Shown one piece after another: positions 37,615-46,823 of a stretch of DNA of 64,000 nt. The position numbers were made by a program, and so were the translations under genes. Under the pieces are notes generated by a model that saw nothing but the letters and a program-made list of their open reading frames with translations, ran no database searches and was not told the origin of the DNA. The DNA is from JBCBCP01 sp039817385. Its GTDB lineage: Bacteria > Pseudomonadota > Alphaproteobacteria > Rhodobacterales > Rhodobacteraceae. Within the stretch, counting starts at the first letter, position 1. Every line of letters begins with the position of its first letter. The stretch spans positions 434,001 through 498,000 of the forward strand of contig JBCBVY010000001.1 in assembly GCA_039817385.1 (NCBI GenBank), in the 5' to 3' direction.

Positions 37615-39348
37615 TTACGGGCACCCGGCTGCTGACAGCGCCTGTCTTAGGCCATCCAGCGAATAGGCCACGTCGAGGCGGGTGTCGGTCGTCAGGGTCA
37701 TACGCAGGACCGCGCCATCCAGGATGCCGTTGAAGAAGGCCTCATTGCCCAGATACTCCGGGAAGTAATGCGCGCGGGAAGAGAACCATTCGATCTCCTG
37801 CGCCGTGCCATCCACCTCCATCCGCACGGTGAAGCGCGGGCCGGGCCAGGGATCAACCACGAAGGGCTCGCCATTGCACTGCATCCCGAGTGTGGGCACG
37901 TCTGCGATGTCCGTGGTGAAGAACGCGCCGGGCGTGTAGGCCGGATTGCCGGACATGCCGTCGAACACCCAGCCGATATCGGCAGCGGTCCAGGCGTTTT
38001 TCAGGCCTGAGGCATCGATGCGCGCGGTGGGGCCAATGGGGCCCGGGGGCGGCGGACAGGTGAGGCTGGCGAGCGCGTCCGCAAAGCCGTCCATCTGGTA
38101 GGTCGCACCGGTGAAGTCCCCCGGCTCCATGTCGGTGTCGAAGGTCACGCGAATTGCGTCTGCGGCGCTGAGCGTTGCAATCTCACCCTCGGTCAGCGGT
38201 TGGCTGGCCATTTGCAGCGCCCCGGACGGGCTGAACTGCAGCACAATCTGGCCATTTGGGGTTCCGATCACGCCGCGCCTGTTCTCAGCACCGTAGCCAA
38301 AGACGGTGCCGCGGGCGGCGATGCGGCGGTCGCAGGTCAGCATAAGGCCGGGGGTCAGCGGCGCCTCCGAGACGTGCAGCAGCACATCGTCCGCGAGCGA
38401 CTGGCGCGAGACCACCTGGACCTGTGCAGACCTCCAGCCGCCATCCGGCGCAAAGAGCTCTCCGGCGAGGTACTGGAACCGCTGAGGCGGCTGGCGCGCA
38501 CAGAAATCGCCCAGCGCCGCGCTGGAGCCGCGCAGGCCAAACTCCAGCGTCGGTCCGTCATTGAGGGCAAAGCGCACACGGCTGCCCGCGCGCAGGGCAT
38601 CGACGAGCACGCGGTAAAGCGGCATGAGCAGCACCGCCCCGTCCGCCGCTTGCCCGCGTGCATAGGTCGACAGCAGCTCTTGCCCGTTCCCGCGCAGCAC
38701 GGTGATCTGCATCGGCTGGGTCAGCTTCGGCGCAAGACCGGCGAGCGCGATATAGGGTGCCTCGGCGGTGAAGGTGCTTTGGCAGTTCAGCAGCAGCAGG
38801 TGGCCCTGCCCGTCATGTGTGCCCACCGCGCTGCCTTGGAAACCGGGGCCGCGGGCGAGGCTGACCCGGCCCCAGGTGCCTGCGGGGCGATCTTCGCGGA
38901 TAAAGAGGCTGAGGGTTTCATTGTCAAACCCGGCCGGGATGGTGCCGCGCACGAGGGGGCCTTGCACCGGCGGGCCGGGGATGTCCGCGCCTGCGGGCGC
39001 GGGTGTTTGCGCGGGGACAATGGGGCTGGGTGCGGCGGGGCTGGGTGCGGCGGGCGCTGCCGGAGGCACCGGGGCCGCAGGGACACCAGCCAGCACCGCG
39101 CTCTGGATGCATTGCACGAAAACTGCCCCATAGGCCTGGAACGTGTCGATGGGCACGCCATCGGTGTTGTTGACCAGAAGCTGCGACAGCGTCTGTCCCG
39201 TGATCCCGGCGGCCTCGGACCTTTCGATGATGCAAGGGCAGGCTTGCGGGAACTGCACCGTGGTCTGTTCACAGCGGGCAAGATCGGTTTGCGCAGCGGC
39301 TTGTGTGGCGAGGACACCAAAAAGGGCGAGTAGCGTAAGGAGACGCAT
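37615..39348 (-). CDS. large secreted protein of unknown function
   Basis: 577 residues with a signal peptide (about 1-19, cut after AAA). A short cysteine-containing helical domain (about 24-85, RCEQTT ... CPCIIERSEAAG) is followed by a Pro/Ala linker (about 90-125) and a roughly 440-residue mainly beta region with several cysteines that contains two stretches rich in TLTC/TCPPPPG. No enzyme motif recognised. Probably a periplasmic or surface protein. The ATG at 39348 follows AAGGAGA. Confidence 0.75.
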   Translation of the reverse strand: MRLLTLLALFGVLATQAAAQTDLARCEQTTVQFPQACPCIIERSEAAGITGQTLSQLLVNNTDGVPIDTFQAYGAVFVQCIQSAVLAGVPAAPVPPAAPAAPSPAAPSPIVPAQTPAPAGADIPGPPVQGPLVRGTIPAGFDNETLSLFIREDRPAGTWGRVSLARGPGFQGSAVGTHDGQGHLLLLNCQSTFTAEAPYIALAGLAPKLTQPMQITVLRGNGQELLSTYARGQAADGAVLLMPLYRVLVDALRAGSRVRFALNDGPTLEFGLRGSSAALGDFCARQPPQRFQYLAGELFAPDGGWRSAQVQVVSRQSLADDVLLHVSEAPLTPGLMLTCDRRIAARGTVFGYGAENRRGVIGTPNGQIVLQFSPSGALQMASQPLTEGEIATLSAADAIRVTFDTDMEPGDFTGATYQMDGFADALASLTCPPPPGPIGPTARIDASGLKNAWTAADIGWVFDGMSGNPAYTPGAFFTTDIADVPTLGMQCNGEPFVVDPWPGPRFTVRMEVDGTAQEIEWFSSRAHYFPEYLGNEAFFNGILDGAVLRMTLTTDTRLDVAYSLDGLRQALSAAGCP

Positions 39349-39403
39349 CTGACACTCCTGAGAACTGAATGTGGCAACAGCTAACGACGCATATGCCGCA
39401 GAA

Positions 39404-40573
39404 TTATGACGCCCGCTGCGAGGCTGGCACGCGGCGCAGGGCCATCCAGCCATGCACGGCAACGCCGCCCAAAAGAATGGCATTTGATGTCCACATCAGC
39501 CCTGCATAGCCCGCCACCGACAGCACGGCGAGCAGCACAGGCGTGCCCAGCGTGTTGCCAAGGTTGCCCATCTGCGCCATTGCCCCGTTGGCCTTGGCCT
39601 GATCCGCCGCGGCGGTGTTGAGGTCCGGCACGGCGGCAAAGCTCGCGCCCTGCACCAGCCCCAGCGCGCCTGCGAGCGCAAGGCACGCGAGCGGGTCACC
39701 GGGGACGGCCAGCAACCACAGCAGAGACGCGACGCACAAGGCAAAGCCGATCTGGACCAGCGCCACAGGGCTGACATAGCGCAGGGCCGCAACGCCCAGC
39801 GTCATCGAAACGGCAATCGACGCAAGCGGCATGGACCCGATGACCCAGGCCCGCCAGACCTCGTCAATGTAAGGCGGCAGCACGGTGAGGATGGCCAGGA
39901 AACAGAAAGTGTAGAAGAGCCACCCCGCCGCCGGGGCCGCCATGCGGGCGGAGCGGTAGATGGCCACGTGATCGCGCAGGATGCCGGGAAGGCTGAGCGG
40001 CGGCACCTCCGCCTCAATCCGGGGCAGCATCCGGCCAAGGAGCAGGGCAAACACGGCCATCCAGATCGCATGGGCCTGAAACAGCGCGGGCAGGCCCTGA
40101 GCGCGGACGAGCGGCAGGCCAAAAAGGACGATCAAGGTGAAGGCAACGCCGAAAAACGTGCTCCAGAGCGTCAGCGTCAGGCCGCGGTGGCGCGGCGCGC
40201 TCAGCTGGGCGATGAGCGTCGGCGCGCAGACAACGATGGCAAGGTGCGACAGCCCCTCGGCCGCGCGCAGGGCCAACATGATCGGCAACGGCGGCAAGAG
40301 CGCCTCAAACGCTGCGATGATGGCCCCGGCCCACAGCGCCCAGATCAGCGCGCGGCGGTAGCGGATCCGCGCCACCACAAGCCCCGCGACCACGCCAAAG
40401 ACGATGCCGACAAAGCCGACCAGCGACACGACAAAGCCAAGGGCCACCCCCGCGCCGGGATAGACCGCGCCAAGCTGGTCAAAGACGATGGAAACCTTGG
40501 CATATTGCCCCGCCGCGCCGAGGCCCGCGCCCCAGATGGCGAGGATAAGGGGGAAGTTGGTGCGCTGCGTCAT
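39404..40573 (-). CDS. MFS transporter
   Basis: 389-residue major facilitator with about 12 hydrophobic helices and the loop motif RIRYRRALIWALWAG after helix 2. No substrate-specific feature is visible. Lies between two secreted-protein genes and is apparently a single-gene unit. Confidence 0.88.
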   Translation of the reverse strand: MTQRTNFPLILAIWGAGLGAAGQYAKVSIVFDQLGAVYPGAGVALGFVVSLVGFVGIVFGVVAGLVVARIRYRRALIWALWAGAIIAAFEALLPPLPIMLALRAAEGLSHLAIVVCAPTLIAQLSAPRHRGLTLTLWSTFFGVAFTLIVLFGLPLVRAQGLPALFQAHAIWMAVFALLLGRMLPRIEAEVPPLSLPGILRDHVAIYRSARMAAPAAGWLFYTFCFLAILTVLPPYIDEVWRAWVIGSMPLASIAVSMTLGVAALRYVSPVALVQIGFALCVASLLWLLAVPGDPLACLALAGALGLVQGASFAAVPDLNTAAADQAKANGAMAQMGNLGNTLGTPVLLAVLSVAGYAGLMWTSNAILLGGVAVHGWMALRRVPASQRAS

Positions 40574-40615
40574 GAGGGCACCCTGACGGGGGCGGCAAAG
40601 ACGTGCAATGGCGCG

Positions 40616-41191
40616 CTACTGGCATGTCGCAAATTCCCGCAGGCGCTGTTCATAGGCCCGCTCGAGGCAGAGAAAATCGGCGCGACACGCATCGCGGCGG
40701 GCAAGCCAGCTTTTTTGCTCCGCCTTCAGCCGTGCGCGCCCGTCCGTGTTCAGCTGGCCCTGAAAGGCGGTGTAGGTGTCGGCCAAGGTCCGGTCGAGTT
40801 CGGCGAGGCGGTCGTAGCGGCAGATCGCTTTTTCCGTCTGGGTGCCGGCGCGGGCACAGTCGAAGCTGGGCGTGACCCGTGTGTTCGAGGTGCTGGGCGC
40901 GGGGGCGGCGTCAGCGCGATAGTATTCCCGGTCGTGCCAGCGCTGCACAAGAAACAGCGCGTTGCTGTCGATCTGCACGTTCTGCGGCCCACCCGTATCG
41001 GCATAGAACGCAGCAAGCGCACGCCGGGTGCCGGGGCCAGGAATGCCGTCGATGGCGGTGGGATAGCCCATATCGGTGAGCATGGACTGCACGCGCCGCA
41101 CGCCCTCTTCGGGCAGGCCCTGCGCCTGCGGCGCGGTTGGTGTCAGCAACCCCAGCGTGGCGGCAAGAAGGACAATCAGAACGTAACGCAT
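40616..41191 (-). CDS. periplasmic peptidoglycan-binding plus LprI-like protein
   Basis: 191 residues. Signal peptide (about 1-23, cut after AQA). A peptidoglycan-binding type 1 motif (about 26-65, VQSMLTDMGYPTAIDGIPGP) and a C-terminal LprI/DUF1311-like domain (about 110-190) with FDCARAGTQTEKAICRYDRLAELDR and paired cysteines. LprI-type domains can inhibit lysozymes. Possible role in cell-wall protection. Confidence 0.8.
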   Translation of the reverse strand: MRYVLIVLLAATLGLLTPTAPQAQGLPEEGVRRVQSMLTDMGYPTAIDGIPGPGTRRALAAFYADTGGPQNVQIDSNALFLVQRWHDREYYRADAAPAPSTSNTRVTPSFDCARAGTQTEKAICRYDRLAELDRTLADTYTAFQGQLNTDGRARLKAEQKSWLARRDACRADFLCLERAYEQRLREFATCQ

Positions 41192-41263
41192 GTGGCACCC
41201 CGCTGCGGTCATCGCCGCAGTTTGCGGGACAAGCTTAACGGTTAGGTTACAACCGCGCCTCGT

Positions 41264-42658
41264 TCAGAAGTGGATCGCGCGGCTGTCGGCGTCGAGCACC
41301 GCTTCGTGCATCATTTCAGACAATGTAGGATGCGGGAAGACGGTGTGCATCAGGTCTTCCTCGGTGGTCTCCAGCTGGCGGCCGACAACGTAGCCCTGGA
41401 TCAGCTCTGTGACTTCGGCGCCCACCATATGCGCGCCCAGAAGCTCGCCCGTCTTGGCGTCGAAGACCGTCTTGATCATGCCTTCGGGCTCGCCCAGGGC
41501 GATGGCCTTGCCATTGCCGATGAAGGGGAAGCGGCCGACCTTGACGTCGTAGCCAAGCTCTTTGGCCTTCGCCTCGGTGAAGCCGACGGAGGCGACCTGC
41601 GGGTGGCAGTAGGTGCAGCCCGCGATGCTCTCGGGTTTGACGGGGTGCACGTCCTGGCCCGCGATCATCTCAGCGACCATGACGCCCTCGTGGCTGGCCT
41701 TGTGGGCGAGCCAGGGCGCGCCCGCGATATCGCCGATGGCATAGAGGCCATCGACGCCCGTGCGGCAATAGGCATCGGTCACCACATGGCTCCGGTCGAT
41801 TGTCACGCCAAGCGCTTCAAGGCCCAGCCCTTCGGTATTGCCGACGATGCCAACGGCGGAGATGACGGTGTCGAAATCATGCGTTTCGGTCTTGCCGCCG
41901 ACCTCGATATGGGCCGTGACCTTGCCCTTCGCGCGGTCCAGCTGTTTGACCATCGCTTTGGCCATGATCTTCATGCCCTGCTTCTCAAAAGCCTTCCTGG
42001 CGAAGGTGCTGATCTCCGCGTCTTCGACCGGCAGAACACGGTCCATCACTTCGACCACCGTCGTATCCGCGCCCAGCGTGTTGTAAAAGCTCGCAAATTC
42101 GATCCCGATCGCGCCGGAGCCGATGACCAGTAGTTTCTTTGGCATCCGGCCAGGCTCCAGCGCGTGCTTGTAGGTCCAGACCAGATCGCCATCCGCCTCC
42201 AGCCCCGGAAGCTCGCGTGCGCGGGCGCCGGTGGCGAGGATGATGTGCGGGGCCGTCAACGTCTCCGTGCCCTTGTCCGTTTTGACCGCAACCTGGCCTT
42301 TGGCGGGCACGGAAGCCTCGCCCATGATGGTCGTGACCTTGTTCTTTTTCAGCAGGTGCCCCACCCCGCCCGCAAGCTGTTTGGCCACCCCGCGCGAGCG
42401 TTTGACCACCGCCGGTAGATCATAATCGATGCCGGTCGCGGAGAGGCCAAATTCCTTGGCGCGGTGCATCAGGTGGAAGACTTCGGAGGAGCGCAGCATC
42501 GCCTTTGTCGGGATGCAGCCCCAGTTGAGGCAGATACCGCCCAGATGTTCCCGCTCAATAATGGCGACCTTCAAGCCAAGCTGCGCGGCCCGGATCGCGG
42601 CCACGTACCCGCCGGGGCCTGCGCCCACCACAATGACGTCGTATTTGGAATCGGGCAT
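41264..42658 (-). CDS. lpdA: dihydrolipoyl dehydrogenase (E3)
   Basis: 464-residue FAD disulfide reductase. The redox pair is in GGICLNWGCIPTK (about 39-51), the NAD site is VIGSGAIGIEFA, and the C-terminal HPHPTLSE supplies the catalytic His-Glu. It reoxidises dihydrolipoamide of 2-oxo acid dehydrogenases. The identical operator upstream of pdhA suggests this copy serves pyruvate dehydrogenase, although it lies 17 kb away. SD GAGGAA before the start. Confidence 0.95.
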   Translation of the reverse strand: MPDSKYDVIVVGAGPGGYVAAIRAAQLGLKVAIIEREHLGGICLNWGCIPTKAMLRSSEVFHLMHRAKEFGLSATGIDYDLPAVVKRSRGVAKQLAGGVGHLLKKNKVTTIMGEASVPAKGQVAVKTDKGTETLTAPHIILATGARARELPGLEADGDLVWTYKHALEPGRMPKKLLVIGSGAIGIEFASFYNTLGADTTVVEVMDRVLPVEDAEISTFARKAFEKQGMKIMAKAMVKQLDRAKGKVTAHIEVGGKTETHDFDTVISAVGIVGNTEGLGLEALGVTIDRSHVVTDAYCRTGVDGLYAIGDIAGAPWLAHKASHEGVMVAEMIAGQDVHPVKPESIAGCTYCHPQVASVGFTEAKAKELGYDVKVGRFPFIGNGKAIALGEPEGMIKTVFDAKTGELLGAHMVGAEVTELIQGYVVGRQLETTEEDLMHTVFPHPTLSEMMHEAVLDADSRAIHF

Positions 42659-42679
42659 GGGGTTCCTCGCTGCGAAATG

Positions 42680-42697
42680 TAGTTTAGCGTTAAACTA
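42680..42697 (-). promoter_or_regulatory. 18-bp palindromic operator of lpdA
   Basis: On the lpdA strand the sequence is TAGTTTAACGCTAAACTA, identical and in the same orientation to the site before pdhA at 59882-59899. It ends 21 bases before the ATG, a position suited to repression. CG-centred palindrome, likely LacI-type (inference). Confidence 0.8.
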
Positions 42698-42816
42698 CTT
42701 TTCGCAACGCATCAACGCAGGCCGCCCGCGACATATCCGCCCCAGGCGCGCCCTGGGCGCGCTCAGTCAAGCCCTGGCGGGCTTTCTTCGCGTGATGAAA
42801 GCTGGAAAAGCCCGGA

Positions 42817-43401
42817 TCAGGCCGCTTGCGCTTCCAAGGCCCGGACAGTGCTGCCGTAGCCCCCTGCGGACATGTAGGCCTCTTCGGCCGCGGTGGAGGT
42901 CCGGCCGAGCGCATCGTTCCGGTAGGGGAAGCGGCCAAACTGGCGGATCACCTCGCGGTGCGCACGGGCGTGTAGCAGGTTCGCGCCGCCATGTTCCGGC
43001 ATCCGCTCGCAAATCAGGCGCACGGCCCGCGACTGATCGCACAGGTTTTCCGAATGCATCAGCGGCAAGTAGAAGAATTGCCGCGCCGGCGCATCGATGC
43101 GCATGTCCCAACCCTTGTCGATCGCCGATTTGGCGGCCGCGAGCGCGGCATGATCGAGGGCAAAAGCGCGCGGGTCATTGCGGAACATGTTCCGCGGGAA
43201 CTGGTCGGTCAGAATGATATAGGCCAGCGCGCCCGAGGGATAGGTCAGCCAGAGCGCATGGCGGCCTTCGGACGCGGCCTCCCATTCCGCGCGGAACCGG
43301 GCCCCGATCTGCGCGTCGAGCGCATCGTTTTGCGCATACCAGTCTTTGGGCTCGCATTCATCGAGCCAGAACTTGAGCACGTCATCCGCCTTCGCGGTCA
43401 T
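42817..43401 (-). CDS. DUF924 family protein
   Basis: 194 residues of the DUF924 family, with the typical FWLDECEPKDWY, ILTDQFPRNMFR and FYLPLMHSENLCDQ stretches. TPR-like helical fold; function unknown. ATG at 43401. It may be cotranscribed with nothing: lpdA downstream has its own operator. Confidence 0.9.
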   Translation of the reverse strand: MTAKADDVLKFWLDECEPKDWYAQNDALDAQIGARFRAEWEAASEGRHALWLTYPSGALAYIILTDQFPRNMFRNDPRAFALDHAALAAAKSAIDKGWDMRIDAPARQFFYLPLMHSENLCDQSRAVRLICERMPEHGGANLLHARAHREVIRQFGRFPYRNDALGRTSTAAEEAYMSAGGYGSTVRALEAQAA

Positions 43402-43514
43402 GGCCTATCTCCCTCACGGCGCTGCCTCACCATACGCCTACGTTTCCACCATATCTGAACGTATGCAGGCCCGTTTCACCGCGCCAATCACGAAATGCGA
43501 CAGCCGCGTCACAA

Positions 43515-44780
43515 TCACGCAGCTTTTTCAGGCTCTTCGCCTGATTGATCGGCCTCGATGGCGTATTCCTGCGCAGTTTCCATTGCAACAGGCGTCACCC
43601 CTGGCGCCATTGTCACGTAAGCCCCGGTATCTTCCACGGCGACGCCCGCACGCTGGGTCGAGCGGTAGCTGGCGTAGAGCAGCAGCGCGCCAAAGAGCGC
43701 CGCAATGAAGATGAAGAACCCGGCGGGGCCAACCCGGTCCATCAGCGCCCCCACGATCAGCGGGCCCGCCACCGCGCCCAGCCCGTTGATGAAGATCAGC
43801 CCGCCAGAGGCCGATGCCATATCGTCATACTCCAGAAAGTCGTTCGTGTGTGCGATGAGCAGCGAATAGAGCGGGTTGGACATCCCGCCGACCGCAAAGG
43901 CGGAGATCAGAAGGAGGGTAAAGCTGCCACCGAAGACGGTCGCAAAGACTGCCGACGCGCAGCCCATCGCCGCCACCGCAGAGATCAGGATGCGTCGCCC
44001 GATCCGGTCCGACAGCCAGCCGATAGGATATTGCAGCACGAGCGCGCCGATAAAGAACGCGGCGACGAAGGACGAAATCTGCCCCACGCTCAGCCCCGCC
44101 TGCGCGCCATAGACCGCCGACATGCCGAATTGCGCAGCAAAGACACCGCCCAGCAGGAACATGCCCACACAGCCCAGCGGCGAGGAGGTATAAAGCGCGC
44201 CCAGCGTCATCGGCTTGGTGCTGTCAAAGGCGGGCGCCGGAGAGATTGACAGCAGGATCGGCGTGATCGCGACCGACACGAGGATCGACGGGATCACGAA
44301 CAGCACGTAGCCCGACGGGTCCGCGACCACGATCAGCGCCTGACTGGCGACAATCCCGCCGGTCATCACGATCATGTAGAGCGAGAGCGCCCTGCCCCGC
44401 GTCTCGACCGTTGAGGCCTCATTAAGCCAGCTTTCCGCAACCACATAGACTGCGGAGAAACAGAACCCGATCAGCACCCGGCCCAGCGTCCAGACCCACG
44501 GGTCCGTCAGCGTCGGGTAGAGGATCATCACCGCCGAGATGAGCGAGGCCAGCGCGGCGAAGACGCGGACATGGCCCACGCGGCGGATCATCGTCGGGGC
44601 CATGCGGCTGCCCCCAAGAAAGCCAACGAAATAGGCTGACATGACAATCGACATCTCGAGGGTGGAAAACCCCTCAAGCTCGCCCCGGATGCCAAGGATC
44701 GTGCCCTGCATCCCGTTGCCCACCATCAGCAGGCCCATACCGAGCAGGAGCGCCCAGGCGCTGGTCAGAACTTGCAGCAT
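43515..44780 (-). CDS. MFS transporter (YcaD/UMF-like)
   Basis: 421 residues with about 12 membrane helices. GMQGTILGIRGELEG after helix 1 and WLSDRIGRRILI between helices 8 and 9 resemble the YcaD-type major facilitator branch. Acidic tail (EYAIEADQSGEEPEKAA). Substrate unknown. Confidence 0.88.
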   Translation of the reverse strand: MLQVLTSAWALLLGMGLLMVGNGMQGTILGIRGELEGFSTLEMSIVMSAYFVGFLGGSRMAPTMIRRVGHVRVFAALASLISAVMILYPTLTDPWVWTLGRVLIGFCFSAVYVVAESWLNEASTVETRGRALSLYMIVMTGGIVASQALIVVADPSGYVLFVIPSILVSVAITPILLSISPAPAFDSTKPMTLGALYTSSPLGCVGMFLLGGVFAAQFGMSAVYGAQAGLSVGQISSFVAAFFIGALVLQYPIGWLSDRIGRRILISAVAAMGCASAVFATVFGGSFTLLLISAFAVGGMSNPLYSLLIAHTNDFLEYDDMASASGGLIFINGLGAVAGPLIVGALMDRVGPAGFFIFIAALFGALLLYASYRSTQRAGVAVEDTGAYVTMAPGVTPVAMETAQEYAIEADQSGEEPEKAA

Positions 44781-44873
44781 GGCGGGTCTCCTTCGCCGGA
44801 CATATCCCCGTGTGCGCGCGGGGGGCGGCGTGCGTCCCGCTTGGCAGCGACCAGGGCGGCGTCGTTTTTGGTG

Positions 44874-45704
44874 TCAGGCCGCGAGAAAGCGGCGCATGAG
44901 GGCGGCGCTTTCATCCGGCTGGTCCCGGTGCACGCCGTGCCCGCAGCTTTCAAACACATGCAAGGCGGCATGGGGGATCGCGGCGGCGATCTCTTTGGCG
45001 CAGATCGTGGGGGTCACCGGGTCTTGCGCCCCGGCCAGCACAAGGGTCGGGCATTTGACCGCGGCGAGGCCCGGGCGCAGGTCCATGCCCAGCATCTCGT
45101 TCGCAAAGAAGTGGATTGTCACCTCGGGCTTTTGGATCGCGTTGCCGCGCAGGGCCGCGCGCGCTTCGGTGCTAGGGTTATAGAGCGGCAGGCACAGTTC
45201 GGCGTAACTTTTGTAAGCCTCCAGTGTGGGGAGCGTGAAAAGCGCCCGCGCCGCGGCAGCAGCGACCGCACCGCCCAGTTGCTGCGCCATCGCCACGGTC
45301 GCCTCTACGTCGAACCGCGCGGCGGTGGAGGACAGGATCAGCTTGCTTGCAAGCTCCGGGTGGCGCGCGGCCGTCCGCATCGCGACCATGCCGCCAAAGC
45401 TCTGGCCAAAAATCACCGGGCGCTCGACCCGCAGCGCGGCGCAGAAGGCCGCGACATCGTCCGCCCATTGGTCCAAGGTCCAGGTTTTGGGATCGCCGCC
45501 CGAGCGGCCACAGCCGCGGTGATCAATATAGATGACCTGATGCGTGTCCGCGAAGCGGTCAAAATGGGGCCGCAAGGTCGACTGATCATAGCCCGGCCCG
45601 CCATGCAGCATCAGGAGGGTCGGTTTGGGCTGCATCGTTGCCGGGTCCACCCCGGTGCCGGCGATGTCAAAGAAGAGGCGCGCGCCGTTAATCTCGATAT
45701 ACAT
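44874..45704 (-). CDS. alpha/beta hydrolase, proline iminopeptidase-like
   Basis: 276 residues with oxyanion HGGPGYDQS (about 34-42), nucleophile elbow GQSFGG (about 100-105), Asp in GAQDPVTP and His in CGHGVH. This is the S33 iminopeptidase/haloalkane-type fold; the HGGPG signature points to an aminopeptidase or related amidase. Its ATG overlaps the stop of queA in TGATG. Confidence 0.88.
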   Translation of the reverse strand: MYIEINGARLFFDIAGTGVDPATMQPKPTLLMLHGGPGYDQSTLRPHFDRFADTHQVIYIDHRGCGRSGGDPKTWTLDQWADDVAAFCAALRVERPVIFGQSFGGMVAMRTAARHPELASKLILSSTAARFDVEATVAMAQQLGGAVAAAAARALFTLPTLEAYKSYAELCLPLYNPSTEARAALRGNAIQKPEVTIHFFANEMLGMDLRPGLAAVKCPTLVLAGAQDPVTPTICAKEIAAAIPHAALHVFESCGHGVHRDQPDESAALMRRFLAA

Positions 45705-46759
45705 CAGGGGTCTCCGGGTAGCAGCAGGGACGCGTCGCCATAGCTGAAAAAGCGGTAGCGGGCGGCGATAGCGTGGGCATAGACGCTGCGCATCCGGTCC
45801 GTGCCCATAAGGGCCGAGACGAGCATCATCAGCGTCGATTTGGGCAGGTGGAAGTTGGTCATCAGCCCGTCCGCGGCGTGGAAGGTGAAGCCGGGGGTGA
45901 TGAAGATGTCCGTCGGGCCGCGCCAGGGCGCGATGGTGCCGGAGCGGGCGGCGGTCTCAATCAGGCGCAGTGCGGTGGTGCCGACAGGTATAAGGCGCCC
46001 GCCTGCGGCTTTGGTCGCCGCCATCTGCGCGGCGGCCTCCGGCGTGACCTCCCCCCATTCGGCGTGCATTTTGTGATCAGCGATATCGTCCACCTTGACC
46101 GGCAGAAAGGTGCCTGCGCCCACGTGCAGGGTCACAAATGTTGTCTCCACCCCGCGGGCCTTCAGGGCCGCCATGACGCCTTCGTCAAAGTGCAGCGAAG
46201 CGGTGGGGGCAGCGACAGCGCCTTGGGCGCGGGCCCAGATCGTCTGGTAATCGGCGTGATCCTGCGCGTCGGCGGCACGCTTGGCCGCGATGTAGGGCGG
46301 CAGCGGCATGTCGCCCGCCTCGGCCAGCGCGGCGTCAAAATCGCTACCGGAGAGGTTGAATTCCAGCAGGGCCTGACCGTCCTGCGCGCCGTGGAAGGTG
46401 GCCGAGAGCGCGGCGGAGAAGGTGATGACCTCCCCCGGTTTCAGCTTTCGCAGCGGTTTGATCAGCGCGGACCAGCGCCCCTCCGGGCGCGGCTCCAGCA
46501 GGGTGGCCTCGATCCTTGCGGTGGCAGGGCCTTGGGCGCTGGGCCGGGTGCGTGTGCCGTTGAGCCGCGCAGGGATGACGGCGGTGTCGTTCAGAACCAG
46601 CCGGTCGCCGGGGCGCAGCCAGGTGGCAAGGTCGGTGACCTGCTGGTCGTGCAAAGCGTCATGCGTCGCGACCAGCAGGCGCGCGGCGGAGCGCGGGCGC
46701 GCGGGGCGCGTCGGGATCAGGTCTTCGGGCAGGTCAAAATCGAAATCGCTCAGCTTCAT
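45704..46759 (-). CDS. queA: S-adenosylmethionine:tRNA ribosyltransferase-isomerase
   Basis: 351 residues. It contains FDFDLPEDLIPTRPA at the N terminus, ARLLV, and the C-terminal FHLPKSTLMMLVSA. Catalyses the penultimate step of queuosine synthesis, transferring and rearranging ribose from SAM on preQ1-tRNA. Coupled to the downstream hydrolase. Confidence 0.95.
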   Translation of the reverse strand: MKLSDFDFDLPEDLIPTRPARPRSAARLLVATHDALHDQQVTDLATWLRPGDRLVLNDTAVIPARLNGTRTRPSAQGPATARIEATLLEPRPEGRWSALIKPLRKLKPGEVITFSAALSATFHGAQDGQALLEFNLSGSDFDAALAEAGDMPLPPYIAAKRAADAQDHADYQTIWARAQGAVAAPTASLHFDEGVMAALKARGVETTFVTLHVGAGTFLPVKVDDIADHKMHAEWGEVTPEAAAQMAATKAAGGRLIPVGTTALRLIETAARSGTIAPWRGPTDIFITPGFTFHAADGLMTNFHLPKSTLMMLVSALMGTDRMRSVYAHAIAARYRFFSYGDASLLLPGDP

Positions 46760-46823
46760 GGCGCCCGCTGTAGTGTGTTTTTCCGGGCGCTAAAACAGGA
46801 TTTGCAGCAGCGCCGTCCCGCGC

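Noticed and set aside
41234..41252. TTAACGGTTAGGTTA as another copy of the pdh operator
   Set aside because: It is a direct rather than inverted repeat and lies downstream of lpdA.
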